Shown here: piece by piece, positions 10,344 through 21,507 of the stretch
How the letters are laid out: every line of letters starts with the position of its first letter
Numbering within the stretch: the first letter of the stretch is position 1
DNA from: Zea mays
Taxonomy: Eukaryota; Streptophyta; Magnoliopsida; Poales; Poaceae
Direction of reading: 5' to 3'
Assembly: GCF_902167145.1 (NCBI RefSeq)
Contig: NC_050101.1
Location: 110,389,789-110,453,788 of the forward strand
DNA length: 64,000 bases
Notes under the pieces: model-generated
What the model was told of the DNA's origin: nothing
Databases searched by the model: none
Seen by the model: only the letters and a program-made list of their open reading frames with translations
Position numbers and translations under genes: made by a program

Positions 10344-13029
10344 GGGTGGCCGAACTGCAGCAGCGATGGCCTCAGGGCGGACGCTGCTGCAACCTTGCCC
10401 TCGCCCATGCCGACGCTCGAGGGGCGAGGACAAGCACAAAGAGCCGGAGGCCCGAAGCGCGGATGGTGGCGGTGATCCCGTCAGCAACGGGGACTTCTCG
10501 AGCCGCCTCCACCTCGGCACCGACGACAGGGGCCGTCAGCCCTCCGGCGGATCCCCACTCAGATCCTCCCGGACGAGTGGGGCACCGACCTCCGCGTGGA
10601 GGCGCCGTACCGGTGCAAAGGCAGGACCGCCCCAGAACACGAACGCCGCCCTGGCAGCGCGCGATATCTTGGGCGGTCCTCCCGTGCACACGGCGCGGCA
10701 ACCGCCTTCCGGCAGGAGGGGGCACCGGGAGCCAAGCCGGCGAGCCCGACGCGCTGACGCTGACGACGCCCGCCGTCGACTAGCCCCGCGTTATCGAAGT
10801 CCGACCCGCCCGTAGGGCCAGTGAGCGCCCTCTCCCTCGAACGCCGAAGGAGAGGCCGACCCATGAACCCGCGCGGGAGGTAGAGCTCCGGCTCAGCCCG
10901 GTCTCCACCCCAGCGAGGATGATGAACATCCTTGAAGATGAGGGTGGGACCAAGATCACAGCCCGGCTCGCTTCTCCCCACCCAGGGGCTGGTGGTCACC
11001 GTCTCGGGTGACCACCGGCGGAGGGGTGCAGCCGGGCTGACTGATGAAAATCCTTGAAGCCGAACGATGGCTGAAAGGTACCAACTCCCACGGAGTTGCG
11101 TTCCTCCAACGACAAGGCGGAAGGACTGCGGGCATCCCCCATCCGGGGGCTCGGAAGGCGGAAAGACACGATGCATAAGGGAGCGCGAAGACATGGTCGC
11201 CTTTCAAGGGGGTCACCCTCCTTTTAAAGGCGACTCTCCCTACTTGCGTCCCCAGCCGTCACAGGCTGAGTCTTCTCCAGCACGCTCCAAGGTCCTCCCC
11301 CTACGGCGCGGGGGCTGGGCCCCACGCGTCATGCAAGCCGGCCCAGGGCGGAAGAAGCCAAACCGCCGCGCGCGGTGCATGCAACCGTCCAACGGTTGCA
11401 AACGTCCCTCCACTTTCGCCCAGACCAGCGGGTGAAAGGGCGGGCAGCCATGCAGGCGGCATGCAACCACGCCAAGTGGGCGCACCTCTCCGACTTCCAG
11501 CGCACCCAGCATGGAAGCCCAGGCCCACGCGTCATGCAACCGGTGCGCCGGATGCTACGTGCGAGCAACTGCACCGCCACTCGCGCCACTGCCACGCCTC
11601 CTCGACTGCGGAACTAGTACCGCGACTTGAGGCAACCGTACGCACGACCCAGCAGCGCCAGCCTGGCGCGATGGTCAATACGGCCAAAAATGGGCCGGCA
11701 TTAATGGCGGTGGCAGGCGGGCAGGAGCAGCGGTCACGTCGTCAGCCAAGCTTACGTCCCATCCGGGGGCAGCGAGAGAACCCTCTCTCATGGCGTGATG
11801 ACAACGCGCCCGTGTTCCGTTCCTCGAACGGCTCGCGCACGCGCAACGGCCGCCCCGCGAACCGCACGCCTCGTCGCATTAACTCCGCGGCGGGACATGC
11901 GGCGCCTCTGGCAGGAGAAGCAAGCGACACTTCACCTTCGCCATAATGACCGCGACAAAAAAGGTACGCCACGTCACTCGATTTCATATCCTTTTCCTTT
12001 TTCCTCTTTCTCTCTCTTACAACAGGGACCGGAAAAGGGGGATACCCCGAAAAGGATCCTTCTCTGTGAAGGAACCAGGCTCCGAGCCTCCCTACTGATC
12101 AGAGGTTCGAAGGCTGGCCCCTCGAAGGGTTCAACAACCGCCTCAGAGCGCGTGGGCTCCACACTCACTACTGGTCAGAGGTTCGAAGGCCGGCCCCTCG
12201 GAAGGGTTCAACGACCGCCTCAGGCTACTCGGGCTCCGCGCCCACTACTGATCAGGGGTTCGAAGGCTGGCCCTCGAAGGGTTCACAGCCGCCTCAGACA
12301 CAGAGCGAGGGATGACCATGGGTACGTTCGATACATAACCAAGGCTTGGGCTGCGCTCCCGAGGTACCCTAGGACATTTCCGAGACCAGCGGGAACGATC
12401 TTGTAACGGAATCCCATCAGAGTGAGGCATCGAGCCCTCGGACCCCGTCGACAGGGGACCGGGTCCGGCAGATCACCCGCAGGTACTTTTGGGCGCGCCT
12501 CTGGGCCTCTAGCCGACCCCTAGCAAATGGGGCACGGACGTCCGCTCGGATTACCCGCCAGCAGCTCACCGGAGACACCATGTTCGGCGCCCTCCGAGGG
12601 CAACATGGCGCTTCCCCCCCTCCTCCTTGCGGAAAGGCGACACAGGGGCGTATGTAAAAAGTCGAGTCTGTCCCTGACCGTCCTCTCGCCCCGTGCAGAG
12701 GCTCGGGGGCTGCTCTCGCAAACCCGGCTCCGGCCAAACCGTTGACAGCGTCAACATACCAGCCCGAGAACTTGGGACCCGACCGTGCAACCGGGCTACG
12801 GCCAGCTCGCATGAGGGAACGACCAGACCAGCCAAAGCATTGCGCAAGGCATTAAGACCTCGGAGGAGTCAAACCACTCCTCCGAGGCCTCGGGGGCTAC
12901 ACCCGGCGGGTGCGCTCGCGCGCACCCACCGGAACAAAACGCAACCGAGAAAGGCTGGTCCCCTTGCAAAACAGTGCGACAAAAGCCTCCAAGCGAGTGT
13001 TAACACTCCCTTCGAGGCTCGGGGGCTAC
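10344..13029 (+). other. Huck 3' non-coding internal region, fragment copy
   Basis: GC-rich trailer without a supported gene. It contains three units of about 76 bp starting CTACTG at 12092, 12168 and 12245 (cores like GGTTCGAAGGC), also present in the complete copy at 56628, 56705 and 56782. It ends with the polypurine tract CTCGGGGGCTAC directly before the LTR. Long open frames occur on both strands but look like by-products of GC richness. Confidence 0.7.
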
Positions 13030-14814
13030 TGTCGGGGACCATAATTAGGGGTACCCTCAAGATTCCTAATTCTCAGGTGGTAACCCCCATCAGCACAAAG
13101 CTGCAAAGGCCTGATGGGTGCGATTAAGTCAGGGATCGGTCCATTCGAGGGACTCGATCACGCCTCGCCCGAGCCTAGCCTCGGGCAAGGGTAGCCGACC
13201 CCGGAGGATCTCCGCCTCGCCCGAGGTCCCCCTCCAGCGACGAACATACTTCCGGCTCGCCCGAGGCCCTGTCTTCGCCAAGAAGCAACCCTGACCAAAT
13301 CGCCGCGCCAACCGACCAAATCGCAGGAGCATTTAATGCAAAGGTGGCCTGACACCTTTATCCTGACGCGCGCCCTTCAGTCGACAGAGCCGAAGTGACC
13401 GCAGTCACTTCGCCGCTCCACTGACCGGCCTGACAGAAGGACAGCGCCGCCTGCGCCGTACCGACTGCAGTGCCACTTGACAGAGTGAGGCTGATAGGCA
13501 GTCAGGCTCGGCCTCAGGCACCATAGGAAGCTCCGCTTCGCCCGACCCAGGGCTCGGACTCGGGCTAAGCCCCGGAAGACGGCGAACTCTGCTCCGCCCG
13601 ACCCAGGGCTCGGACTCGGGCTAAGCCCCGGAAGACGGCGAACTCCGCTCCGCCCGACCCAGGGCTCGGACTCGGGCTAAGCCCCGGAAGACGGCGAACT
13701 CCGCTCCGCCCGACCCAGGGCTCGGACTCGGGCTAAGCCCCGGAAGACGGCGAACTCCGCTCCGCCCGACCCAGGGCTCAGACTCGGGCTAAGCCCTGGA
13801 AGACGGCGAACTCCGCTCCGCCCGACCCAGGGCTCGGACTTGGGCTCAGCCCCGGAAGACGGCGAACTCCGCTCCGCCCGACCCAGGGCTTGGACTTGGG
13901 CTCAGCCCCGGAAGACGGCGAACTCCGCTCCACCCGACCCAGGGCTTGGACTTGGGCTCAGCCCCGGAAGACGACGAACACCGCTCCGCCCGATCCCAGG
14001 GCTCGGACTCAGCCCTGGCCTCAGCTGACGGTCTCCGCCTCGCCCGACCCAGGGGCTCAGACTCGACCTCGGCCACGGAAGACAGACTCGACCTCGACCT
14101 CGGAGGAGCCTCCACATCGCCCAACCTAGGGCGCAGACCAGCCACGTCAGCAGGAGGCGCCATCATCACCCTACCCCCAGCTGACTCAGGCCACGGGGAA
14201 CAAGACCGGCGTCCCATCTGACTCGCTCCGCTAGATAGGCAATGATGGCGCCCCGCACACTCTGCGACGACGGCGGCTCTCAGCCCCCTTACGGAAGCAA
14301 GAGGACGTCAGCAAGGACTCGATAGCTCCGACAGCTGTCCTTCCTCCAGGCTCCAGCGCTCCTCCGACGGCCACGACACCACACGAATCGGGCGCCAAAA
14401 CCTCTCTGGCCGCCACGATGGCGTGTACTTAGGGCGCTAGCTCTCCTCCGCTAGACACGTAGCACTCTGCTACACCCCCATTGTTCACCTGGATCCTCTC
14501 CTTACGCCTATAAAAGGAAGGACCAGGGCCCTCTTATAGAGGGTTGGCCGCGCGGGGACGAGGACGAGACAGGCGCTCGCGTAAGGCCGCTCGCTCTCTC
14601 TCACGCGTGGACGCTTGTAACCCCCTACTGCAAGCGCACCTGACCTGGGCGCGAGACGAACACGAAGGCCGCGGGATTTCCACCTCTCTCACGCCCGTCT
14701 CCGGCCACCTTTCTCCCCCCTTCGCGCTCGGCCTCGCGCCGACCCATCTGAGTTGGGGCATGCGACGACATTTCACTCGTCGGCCCAGAGACCCCCGGTC
14801 CCGAAACGCCGACA
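13030..14814 (+). repeat. 3' LTR of the Huck fragment
   Basis: 1785 bp, starting TGTCGGGGACC and ending GCCGACA, matching the LTRs at 45360-47069 and 57569-59219. It is longer than those because it holds more 56-bp internal repeats. A TATA-like CTATAAAAGG lies at about 14508. Confidence 0.88.
13530..14030 (+). repeat. 56-bp tandem repeat array in the Huck LTR (9 copies)
   Basis: Units begin GCTCCGCCCGACCCAGGG at 13530 (variant, 61 bp), 13591, 13647, 13703, 13759, 13815, 13871, 13927 and 13983 (last degenerate). The spacing is exactly 56 bp from 13591 onward, with no spacers. Divergence rises toward the right end. Confidence 0.92.
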
Positions 14815-15767
14815 ATATTCTCAAATTTTATCTGCGGAATCTAAAGAGAAAAAATATAAAAACAAATATAAAATAAGTAATATCCGTTCGTATCGGATAA
14901 GTCAGCCAACAAACCAATAAAAAGGTCCCTCATCATCTCACACAAATAAATAAATCTGCAATAATTACCCACGCTAAAATACAGGACACTCCGTAGAGAA
15001 CCATCCGATGAATTAACCCCAACAAATCGACCGTGTTGTCATTGGAATTGAACGCATCAACCGGACATGCATGATCAACCTCTGCTCTAGTATACGAATT
15101 TGTACGTGCTCCGCCTCGAGCGTCTTTCGTTAGGCTATGCGCAGCGTATACCGCCAGGCGCCCACTCCCCTTGTGTATAGAGCAACGTTGCATGCTGCAG
15201 CGTTCACCGCTACAACTACTACAGTACAAGCGTGATGCACAGTGACTCATCAGATTCAGGGTAACACCAGCCGCTCCTTTGGCGTGGTTTTATATACACG
15301 TGAGTATTTATTAGATAGAGGAAAATTGATAGTAGATGAAAAGTAGATATATGAAATGATATTTTATGGTTGTAGTGGGATATATGAGAGAATATAGGGA
15401 GAACCGCTGCGGGAGATAAAAAAGTAAGGGATGAAATGTTGATGATGTGACAAAAAAGTGGTATATGAGAAAAAATTTAGAGAAACTCGATGCGAAAAGT
15501 CTTAGCGCTCTATCAAGCCGATGATATTTATAATTCCATGTCGTGCATGCCTGCCAATCACTTGCATAAGCATCACCCTTCTAATTATTTATGTCATCCC
15601 TTTCCGGGACAAATATGATTATTACACTAATTATCAAGCATGCTTGTTTTCTTTCCCTTTTATTTTTAAACGTGCTTTAAATCATGATGATGATATGCGT
15701 GTTTTCTTCAATGATGATGCTAATCTAGATTAAAACCCATGCATACTTAGTAGTATATTCTTGTGGG

Positions 15768-15794
15768 CTGCTAGCTAGCTAGCTAGCTAGCTAG
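15768..15794. repeat. (TAGC)n tetranucleotide microsatellite
   Basis: About seven GCTA/TAGC units in tandem, directly readable. Confidence 0.9.
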
Positions 15795-15924
15795 GGCCCT
15801 CAAGTTGTTGGGATAGTGGGAGGCTAGTGGCTGGCTTGTTAGCGCAGCAAAGGATAGCCTAATCCGCACCGCCCTCAATTCCCTAACATCTATATATATA
15901 TCTTCTATTACCCCCTACAAAAAA

Positions 15925-16225
15925 AAACTAAGACCCTGTTTGCAAACAAAGTTTTTGAAAACTATGATTTTTTAAATATTATAGTATGTTTTAGTTATGA
16001 CAATAACATAATTTAAAATACTACAGTTTTAAAAACCGAGGTCTAAACCTAAATTTAGAATACATTAAAACAACTAGACTATTTGTAATACTTCAGTTTG
16101 GAAAACAGAGATTTTAACTAGCTTGACAAACATCATTATATATATAATACAACAGTATCTAAGAATAAATAATGCAATGTTTTTTTTTCCAAAACTAGAA
16201 AGAGAAACTCCACTCCCAAACACCC
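15925..16225. repeat. Possible AT-rich MITE
   Basis: About 300 bp of AT-rich sequence bounded by ACCCTGTTTGCAAAC on the left and CTCCCAAACACCC on the right, which are weakly inverted. No clear TSD. The size and GTTTG-type ends suggest a miniature hAT- or PIF-like element, but the ends do not match well enough to assign it. Confidence 0.3.
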
Positions 16226-17381
16226 AACTAAAAGTATGTTGGTTTTAGGTTGCAAAGTCCCTCTCAACCTTCTGCTGTCCCCTAGCTTGAGTTGATTCCC
16301 TTCATTCATTTAATAATTTATTACGTAACCTCATCATCTTTGCCTAAATATATAAGTACTTCTCTTCTTCTTCCGAGGAAAAGACGTTAATGTCCCTCGT
16401 CCATCTGCGCAGCGTCCATATATTTTGTCACAAAATACTTTGTTCCCCCCATGAATTTAGTGGCATCCACGTTCGCTCTTCAACTTCCTGCACAGGAACA
16501 GAGGAATGGTACCGATGAACCACGCACTAATGAAATTTATTAGCAATTCGTTTGCACACTGCCGGGTACTCTGGGGTCAGCTAAGATGATTCATGGCGTC
16601 TTGGTCACGGCCACGTTAGCGCTGCGTCAGCGGTGTAAGCATCTCGGCGTTAAGAACTGTACCATCGAGCCGTGTTATCTCGTCGCCACGGTCTGTGGCT
16701 GTGACGTTGAGTAAAGGGTCCAAAAACGATTAAGTCGTGAACAATTTTTTTAAAAAAAGTTTAAATACAAAAACTTCGGGATCTTCAACTGCACTAATAA
16801 TCACGCCGCAAAGCCTTTACTGCTACAATGGACTCTCTCTACGGACTATGGTAGAGTAGAGTCGTCATTGAACAGGCTGGTTTAGGTGCACAGTAGTTGC
16901 CTCGGCCATGCCAGCATCAGACAATTGTACAGTCGTCCTACCTAATAAGCTTGCACTAGAAGGAAAATCCACAAAGACAACAACGCCTGCTCTTACTTTA
17001 GTTAAGCAATTAATCACAACACCTTCCCTTCTTCCGTGCTATGTAATGTATAGAACCTCGAAACGACCTTTGCGTTGTGTCCAGCTGCGATATACACACT
17101 ACACTAACAATTTCCATGATTGCTGTCTGTCTGTCAGTCTGTCATGCTCATATCGCAACCATTCCATTTAAAAAAACAAAAGAACGGGAGAGGATCGTCC
17201 GAGGCCAGTTTAGTCAATTCGCTCAACACTAACGCTGAAAAGCGTCCAGGCAACGACCACATTCATGATGAAAAAACCAGGAGGAGAATTTTGATTGCTG
17301 GATTGTCGCCGTCAGCGGCAACCACCGCGCGCGCGCGCGTACCAGTTCCGGAAAAAGAAACAGCAGCCTCTGCCCTTCGTT

Positions 17382-17388
17382 TTTATAC
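17382..17388 (+). promoter_or_regulatory. Candidate TATA box of the BTB/POZ gene
   Basis: TTTATAC lies about 110 nt before the ATG at 17496, a plausible distance for a plant promoter with a short leader. An out-of-frame ATG at 17408 would lie at or before the expected transcription start, so it probably does not act as an upstream ORF. Confidence 0.45.
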
Positions 17389-17495
17389 GCTCACCCGACG
17401 ACAGGCGATGGGGGGAACAGCTATAGCCCTGCAGTTAGTAGCATCTCGTTTCAGAGCTCAGAGGAGGGAGGAGGAAGAAGAAGCAGCAGCAAGGC

Positions 17496-18956
17496 ATGGA
17501 TTGCTGCATCTGCAGCCCCGTGGCGTCCGTGTACAGGCTGCCAAGGAACGCCATCTGCGCTCCCTGCCACCAAGGCGCCAAGGCCATCATCGGTTTCCTC
17601 GACAGGGATGGTGAGCGGGAAGAGGACGACGGCGGTGGCCGTTCTGTCCAGCTCCAGCCTCGCGGCTCGGCCAAGGTAACCGCTGCTCACTTGATGATCT
17701 GTTCCTTGCGGTTCCTGGTCCAGCTTTTCTTTACGTACGTGTCTGAGTCTTCTTGTCCCACCCGATTGTTCCGTTCCTACGTCACAATCGTAGGATGATG
17801 GTTGACGTACGTATGCTTCAACTCAAAGGTATTCTCTAGAATTGATGGCGGGATGCTAACGGATGCTTGAGGTTTGCTTAAGCAACATCGTTACATGTAT
17901 ATATACACTAGTACGTCTTGCGTTAGAACAGCCGAGATTTGCCTTCTTTCTGCAGCCAGCAGCAGGGACGCTGAACATGTATCGAAATTATTTCTGTTTG
18001 ATGCAAAGTTTAACTAGTTGCTGACAGTGAATTCAGAGGTGGTGCTGATAGAAAGGGCTTTGAATAATGGCTGACAGAACTCTGTTTTTTTCTTCTTTTT
18101 GTTTTGTTTAATTCAATGAAGGGGCTGAGAGATGCGTGGGAGCAGGTGAAGGAGATGAGAGCCAGGGAGGAGGAGACCAGGCAGAGAGCTGCCTTCCTCC
18201 AGCACGGCTTCGCGTCGGCGTGGAAGGAGGGAATCCACACCGACATCGTCGTCAAACCTGGCACCGGTCCCGCGATTCCAGCCCACAAGGCCATCCTGGT
18301 GAGTGGGCTTCCGGCCGGGCCTAATAATACAAGTGGTCGACGGACGAGTTGGTTGGGCCGGACCGGGCCAGGCCTCTTCCGCATATTAAACCGATCGAGC
18401 CTCTCAGCTCACGAACTCCACGCCCGATCCATTCGTGCAGGCCGCGCGGTCGGAGGTGTTCCGGCACATGCTGTCCGGCGACGACCGCTGCAAGGCCCCC
18501 GCCGGCGGCTCCATCTCGCTCCCGGAGCTCTCCCACGACGACCTGTCCCTCCTGCTCGCCTTCCTCTACACAGGCGCTCTGGAGGCGCCAGGAGAAGGAG
18601 GAGGAGAGGCCAGCCAGGACCAGGAGCGGCAGCTGCACGCGCTCCTCGTCGCGGCCGACAAGTACGATGTGCCGTTCCTGAGGCGGGTCTGCGAGGCGCG
18701 GCTGGCGGCGGGCGTGGCGCCCCGGAACGCGCTGCGGACGCTTGAGGTCGCCGAGCTGAGCTCCAGCGCCGCGCTCATGGAGCGCGCCATGGGCGCCGTC
18801 GTGGAGCACGCCGAGGAGGTCGTGTTCTCGGCGGAATACGAGCGGTTCGCCGCACGGAACGCGGGGCTGTGCGTCGAGATCACCCGCGCGCTGCTGGCCA
18901 GGATGCCGACGCCGGCGAGGAGTGATGGCCCGTGCTTAGAGCTTGGAAGCAGCTAG
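17496..18956 (+). CDS. BTB/POZ domain protein, three exons, 290 aa
   Basis: Gene model: exon 1 17496-17675, exon 2 18122-18298, exon 3 18441-18956. Introns are GT-AG (17676-18121, donor AAG/GTAACC; 18299-18440, donor CTG/GTGAGT, acceptor TTCGTGCAG) and both are phase 0, giving 60+59+171 residues. Residues 3-24 form CX2CX14CX2C (MDCCICS ... CAPC), a possible small zinc site. Exon 2 starts with a charged helix (GLRDAWEQVKEMRAREEE), then the BTB fold begins (HTDIVVK, IPAHKAIL) and continues in exon 3 with SEVFRHML, LLLAFLYTG and ADKYDVPFL, then a helical C-terminal part. BTB proteins dimerise and many act as substrate adaptors of CUL3 ubiquitin ligases; that role is inferred only. The layout resembles small plant BTB proteins with an N-terminal Cys motif. 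No lesions seen; exon 3 is very GC-rich, as usual for grasses. Confidence 0.88.
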
Positions 18957-19372
18957 CTGATGCATGCAGTTGTATTGTATCAGATGATGATGGATCGGAA
19001 AGAATACTACTCTTGTTCCAGTTTCGAGTCACGACAATATGTAATTGTAAACGCATAAGTTCTTCTGAAACACGGGCGAGCACGATGAGCAAGACTGCAA
19101 GAACAACACAGTACAGTACAACACGGCGCGTCTCATGTCATCGAGGGTCGAATAGCATGGATTATCTCGGTAGATAGGCGACTGAACATGCCTGAGTTCA
19201 TGGGACAGGCAACTCTGAATGAGTTGGTTGGTGGTAAAAAGAACAAGTGGTCGGAGTTGCTTCTCCCTCGACCTCGAGTCGAGCCTGAACGACGACGACT
19301 TGTGGTTGTGGCTTGTACACCTGCCGGCTGCCGCCAGCCGATCTGGGCAGGATCTCGGCCCACACACTGTTA
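18957..19372 (+). other. 3' flank of the BTB gene
   Basis: Holds the presumed 3' UTR. No canonical AATAAA is seen; AT-rich stretches around 18995-19060 could serve as plant-type poly(A) signals. Nothing else recognised. Confidence 0.35.
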
Positions 19373-19490
19373 GGCGACTGTTTGGTTCGTGGCTAATTAT
19401 GTCACACTTTATCTAAGATAGGTTAATAGTTCGAATTGAACAACTAACCGTAGGCAGAAAAGTTAGACAAAGTGTGGTAAGTTAGGTAGC
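19373..19490. repeat. Degenerate MITE-like inverted repeat
   Basis: TCACACTTTATCTAA (about 19401) and TTAGACAAAGTGTGG (about 19465) form inner inverted arms. The left side has CGACTGTTTGGTTCGTGGCTA, a familiar outer sequence of grass miniature elements. The right outer arm is poorly preserved and runs into the next LTR fragment. Confidence 0.4.
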
Positions 19491-19922
19491 CGATCGTTGA
19501 TTTATGTAGCTGTCCATCGTTGGCATACTATTCGGTACACACCGAACAATCCGGTGCAATAGCGTCCGAGAGTCCCTAGTTGCGGGGTCTCTCTACTCAG
19601 ACTGTCCGGTCCCACACCGGACAGTCCGGTGCACAATGAGCAATTACTGTTGACTATTCGGTGCGTCACTAGAGCGCTGGCTGACTGCCCTCTTCTTGGA
19701 TGTCTTCGCTGTTTCCATGGGTTTTGTTCTTGAGTCTTGGACTTCTACGCATCTTTTAAGTCTTCTTTTGAGGTGTTGCATCATCAGTGCCTTCGTCCAA
19801 TCCTCTTTGCATCCTATGAACTAAAAACACAAACGCTAGCAAACACATTAGTCCATATGTTATGTTGATCATCAAACACCAAAATCATCTAGACAAATGG
19901 TTCAAGGTCCATTTTTCTTACA
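19490..19922 (-). repeat. 3' LTR fragment of the deleted Sirevirus-like element
   Basis: Contains CACCGGACAGTCCGGTG-type palindromes near 19543 and 19613 and ends in CTTACA. It is paired with 30952-31218 by near-identical sequence around ACTTCTACGCATCTTTTAAG. Confidence 0.65.
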
Positions 19923-21427
19923 ATCTTCCCTTTTTTGGTGATTGACAACACAAATAAAACAAGCAAATATAACAAACATTTTGACGAAAATATGCAATCT
20001 ACTTGCTAGGATGCATAAATGTCCCCATAATGTGAGATTATGGACTTAAGCCTCCCCCTAACTCCATAATCCACATATTTCCTATTTTAGACCAAAAACA
20101 CTTGTAGAACCAAAACCACTTGTAAGATGAAGATTTTTTTTTAAAAAAATTGGTGATGTTTGGTGTTTGATATATTTTGAATTGCTTTGGTCCCTAAAAC
20201 TTCTCCCACTTTGGAATCAAGCACCAAAAAGGAAGACATTAAAAGCATATAGAAAGCAAATAAGACTTACCCTCTAAAAGATTACTCCCCTCTCTAAGAG
20301 AGTGTCCCCCCCCTTTGAAAGAATATTCTTCCCCTTTGTCATAGATGAAGATATACTCCCCTGTCAGAGATCCTCTACTTAGGAAAAGCACATGAGAAAG
20401 AGAGGGACAATATATGATTTGATTAGACTAACTCCCCCTATGCACAGGTAAAAGATATATTTTATCAACATATGCATTTATAACAACATGAGAAGCATGT
20501 GATATGAAATATAGTTTAATCAAAATCTGGAGAAGACATGTAAATGATACCAATTGTGGAATGAAACCACTTGTGGAACCAATTGAAGATTTTGAAAATT
20601 CTTGTAGATTTGTAATGGAAGCTTATTGTCTTTCTCCGGGGACTCCATTTTTCTTCAATGAGACTACTACATATAATAGACTTGAAAGCAAGTATTAGTC
20701 TCAAAGACTTAGATTATAGAGTAACCTCCCCCTAAAAGTGTGCATACAAGTTTTGAATACTTGTAGCAGACATGCACTTTGATTTTGATATCAAAAGGGC
20801 GAATTATCTATAATCCGAGCTATGGCACTATAAGTTGTAGGATATACATTGTAGGATATACCATATGAAGATACCAATTGGAGGTGGGTATCATTTACTT
20901 AGGAATGTCAAATAAGCTATGTGTCGTGCTTAACTAAAAATTTTAAACCATGTAGGTTTGCTCAAAAATATGAATTGAAAACGAGCATTCCTACCATATG
21001 ATTGTCCTAGTATGCATGCAATTCTAATCAGAAGTATATACTACATGTAAAACTATGCATGTAAGGTAAAAACTAGATACATGACAATAGATACACATAT
21101 CTAAAAACAAGAAAATAAATCTAGTTACCTTAGTCATGGGTGGGGAATTCGGGTCCAAAGTATTCACTAACCCACTTGGCAATAAAATCCAATATGATGC
21201 ATCCCATGATATACATCCCAATTTTACCAAGTCTCCAAATTCCCCGAAGTCCTTCGGACTTCTCACTTCCCTCTTGGGATTCAAACCTTTTTAGTGCTTT
21301 TCATGGTTGAAATAATTTCCTTTGGCACCCAGATGTGTTTGGCTCCCTTTCCTTTGTTAGCTTGCTTGTTGGCCTTGATTGCTATCACCTTTCCATTCTT
21401 TTTCTTCTTGATCAAATATGGTGTAGC
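19923..21427 (-). pseudogene. Trailer and gag remnant of the deleted Sirevirus-like element
   Basis: Repeated CTCCCC tracts (about 20050, 20205, 20285, 20308, 20330, 20352, 20430, 20725) mark a Sirevirus multi-polypurine trailer. At about 21300-21380 the minus strand encodes a segment with HIWVPKEII, like the IWVPK motif at the C-terminus of the other Sirevirus Gags. An adjoining frame (21284-21024) reads NPKREVRSPKDFGEFGDLVK, of unclear identity. Pol is missing between these parts. Confidence 0.5.
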
Positions 21428-21507
21428 GGGCCTCTTTGCTCAGACTGTACGATCCTACACCGGACGGTCCGATGCACACCAGACAGTTATTGTTCATTGT
21501 TCGGTGC

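Larger units (their letters stand above)
10344..14814 (+). mobile_element. Huck-type Tat Ty3/gypsy element, 3' part only
   Basis: From about 10860 the sequence is colinear with the 3' non-coding part of the complete Huck copy (about 55400-57568), followed by a full LTR. All coding sequence and the 5' LTR are absent: Sirevirus copy 1 lies at the break and the region left of it is unrelated, so the 5' portion was removed by deletion. The LTR ends at CGCCGACA (14814), after which low-copy sequence starts. Confidence 0.82.
14815..17380. other. Low-copy region upstream of the BTB gene
   Basis: No gene supported in about 2.5 kb. AT-rich sequence with a (TAGC)n microsatellite at about 15768-15794, a short (TA)n at about 15890, a possible MITE at 15925-16225, and an alternating CG run at about 17328-17339. 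The 105-codon minus-strand frame at 14933-15250 has no recognisable domain. Confidence 0.5.

Noticed and set aside
10559..11194. Antisense ORF shared by both Huck copies (10559-11194 and 55189-55728), possibly an extra Tat-lineage protein
   Set aside because: The two translations align over about 115 residues, but I count about 26 amino-acid differences between copies, which looks like unconstrained drift. The region is GC-rich, where stop-free frames are common on both strands. A dN/dS test on many copies would be needed to revive it.
13530..14030. Regular 56-bp repeats as a CRISPR-like array
   Set aside because: The units are contiguous direct repeats with no spacers, inside a plant retrotransposon LTR.
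14933..15250. 105-codon minus-strand ORF as a gene
   Set aside because: No domain, no signal peptide and no splice or promoter support; the length is compatible with chance.
15521..15733. Hydrophobic 70-codon ORF as a small membrane protein
   Set aside because: AT-rich sequence gives hydrophobic codons by composition; no supporting promoter, family or splice evidence.
17408..17614. Upstream ORF regulating the BTB gene
   Set aside because: The ATG lies only about 25 nt after the TATA-like box, at or before the expected transcription start, so it is probably not in the mRNA.
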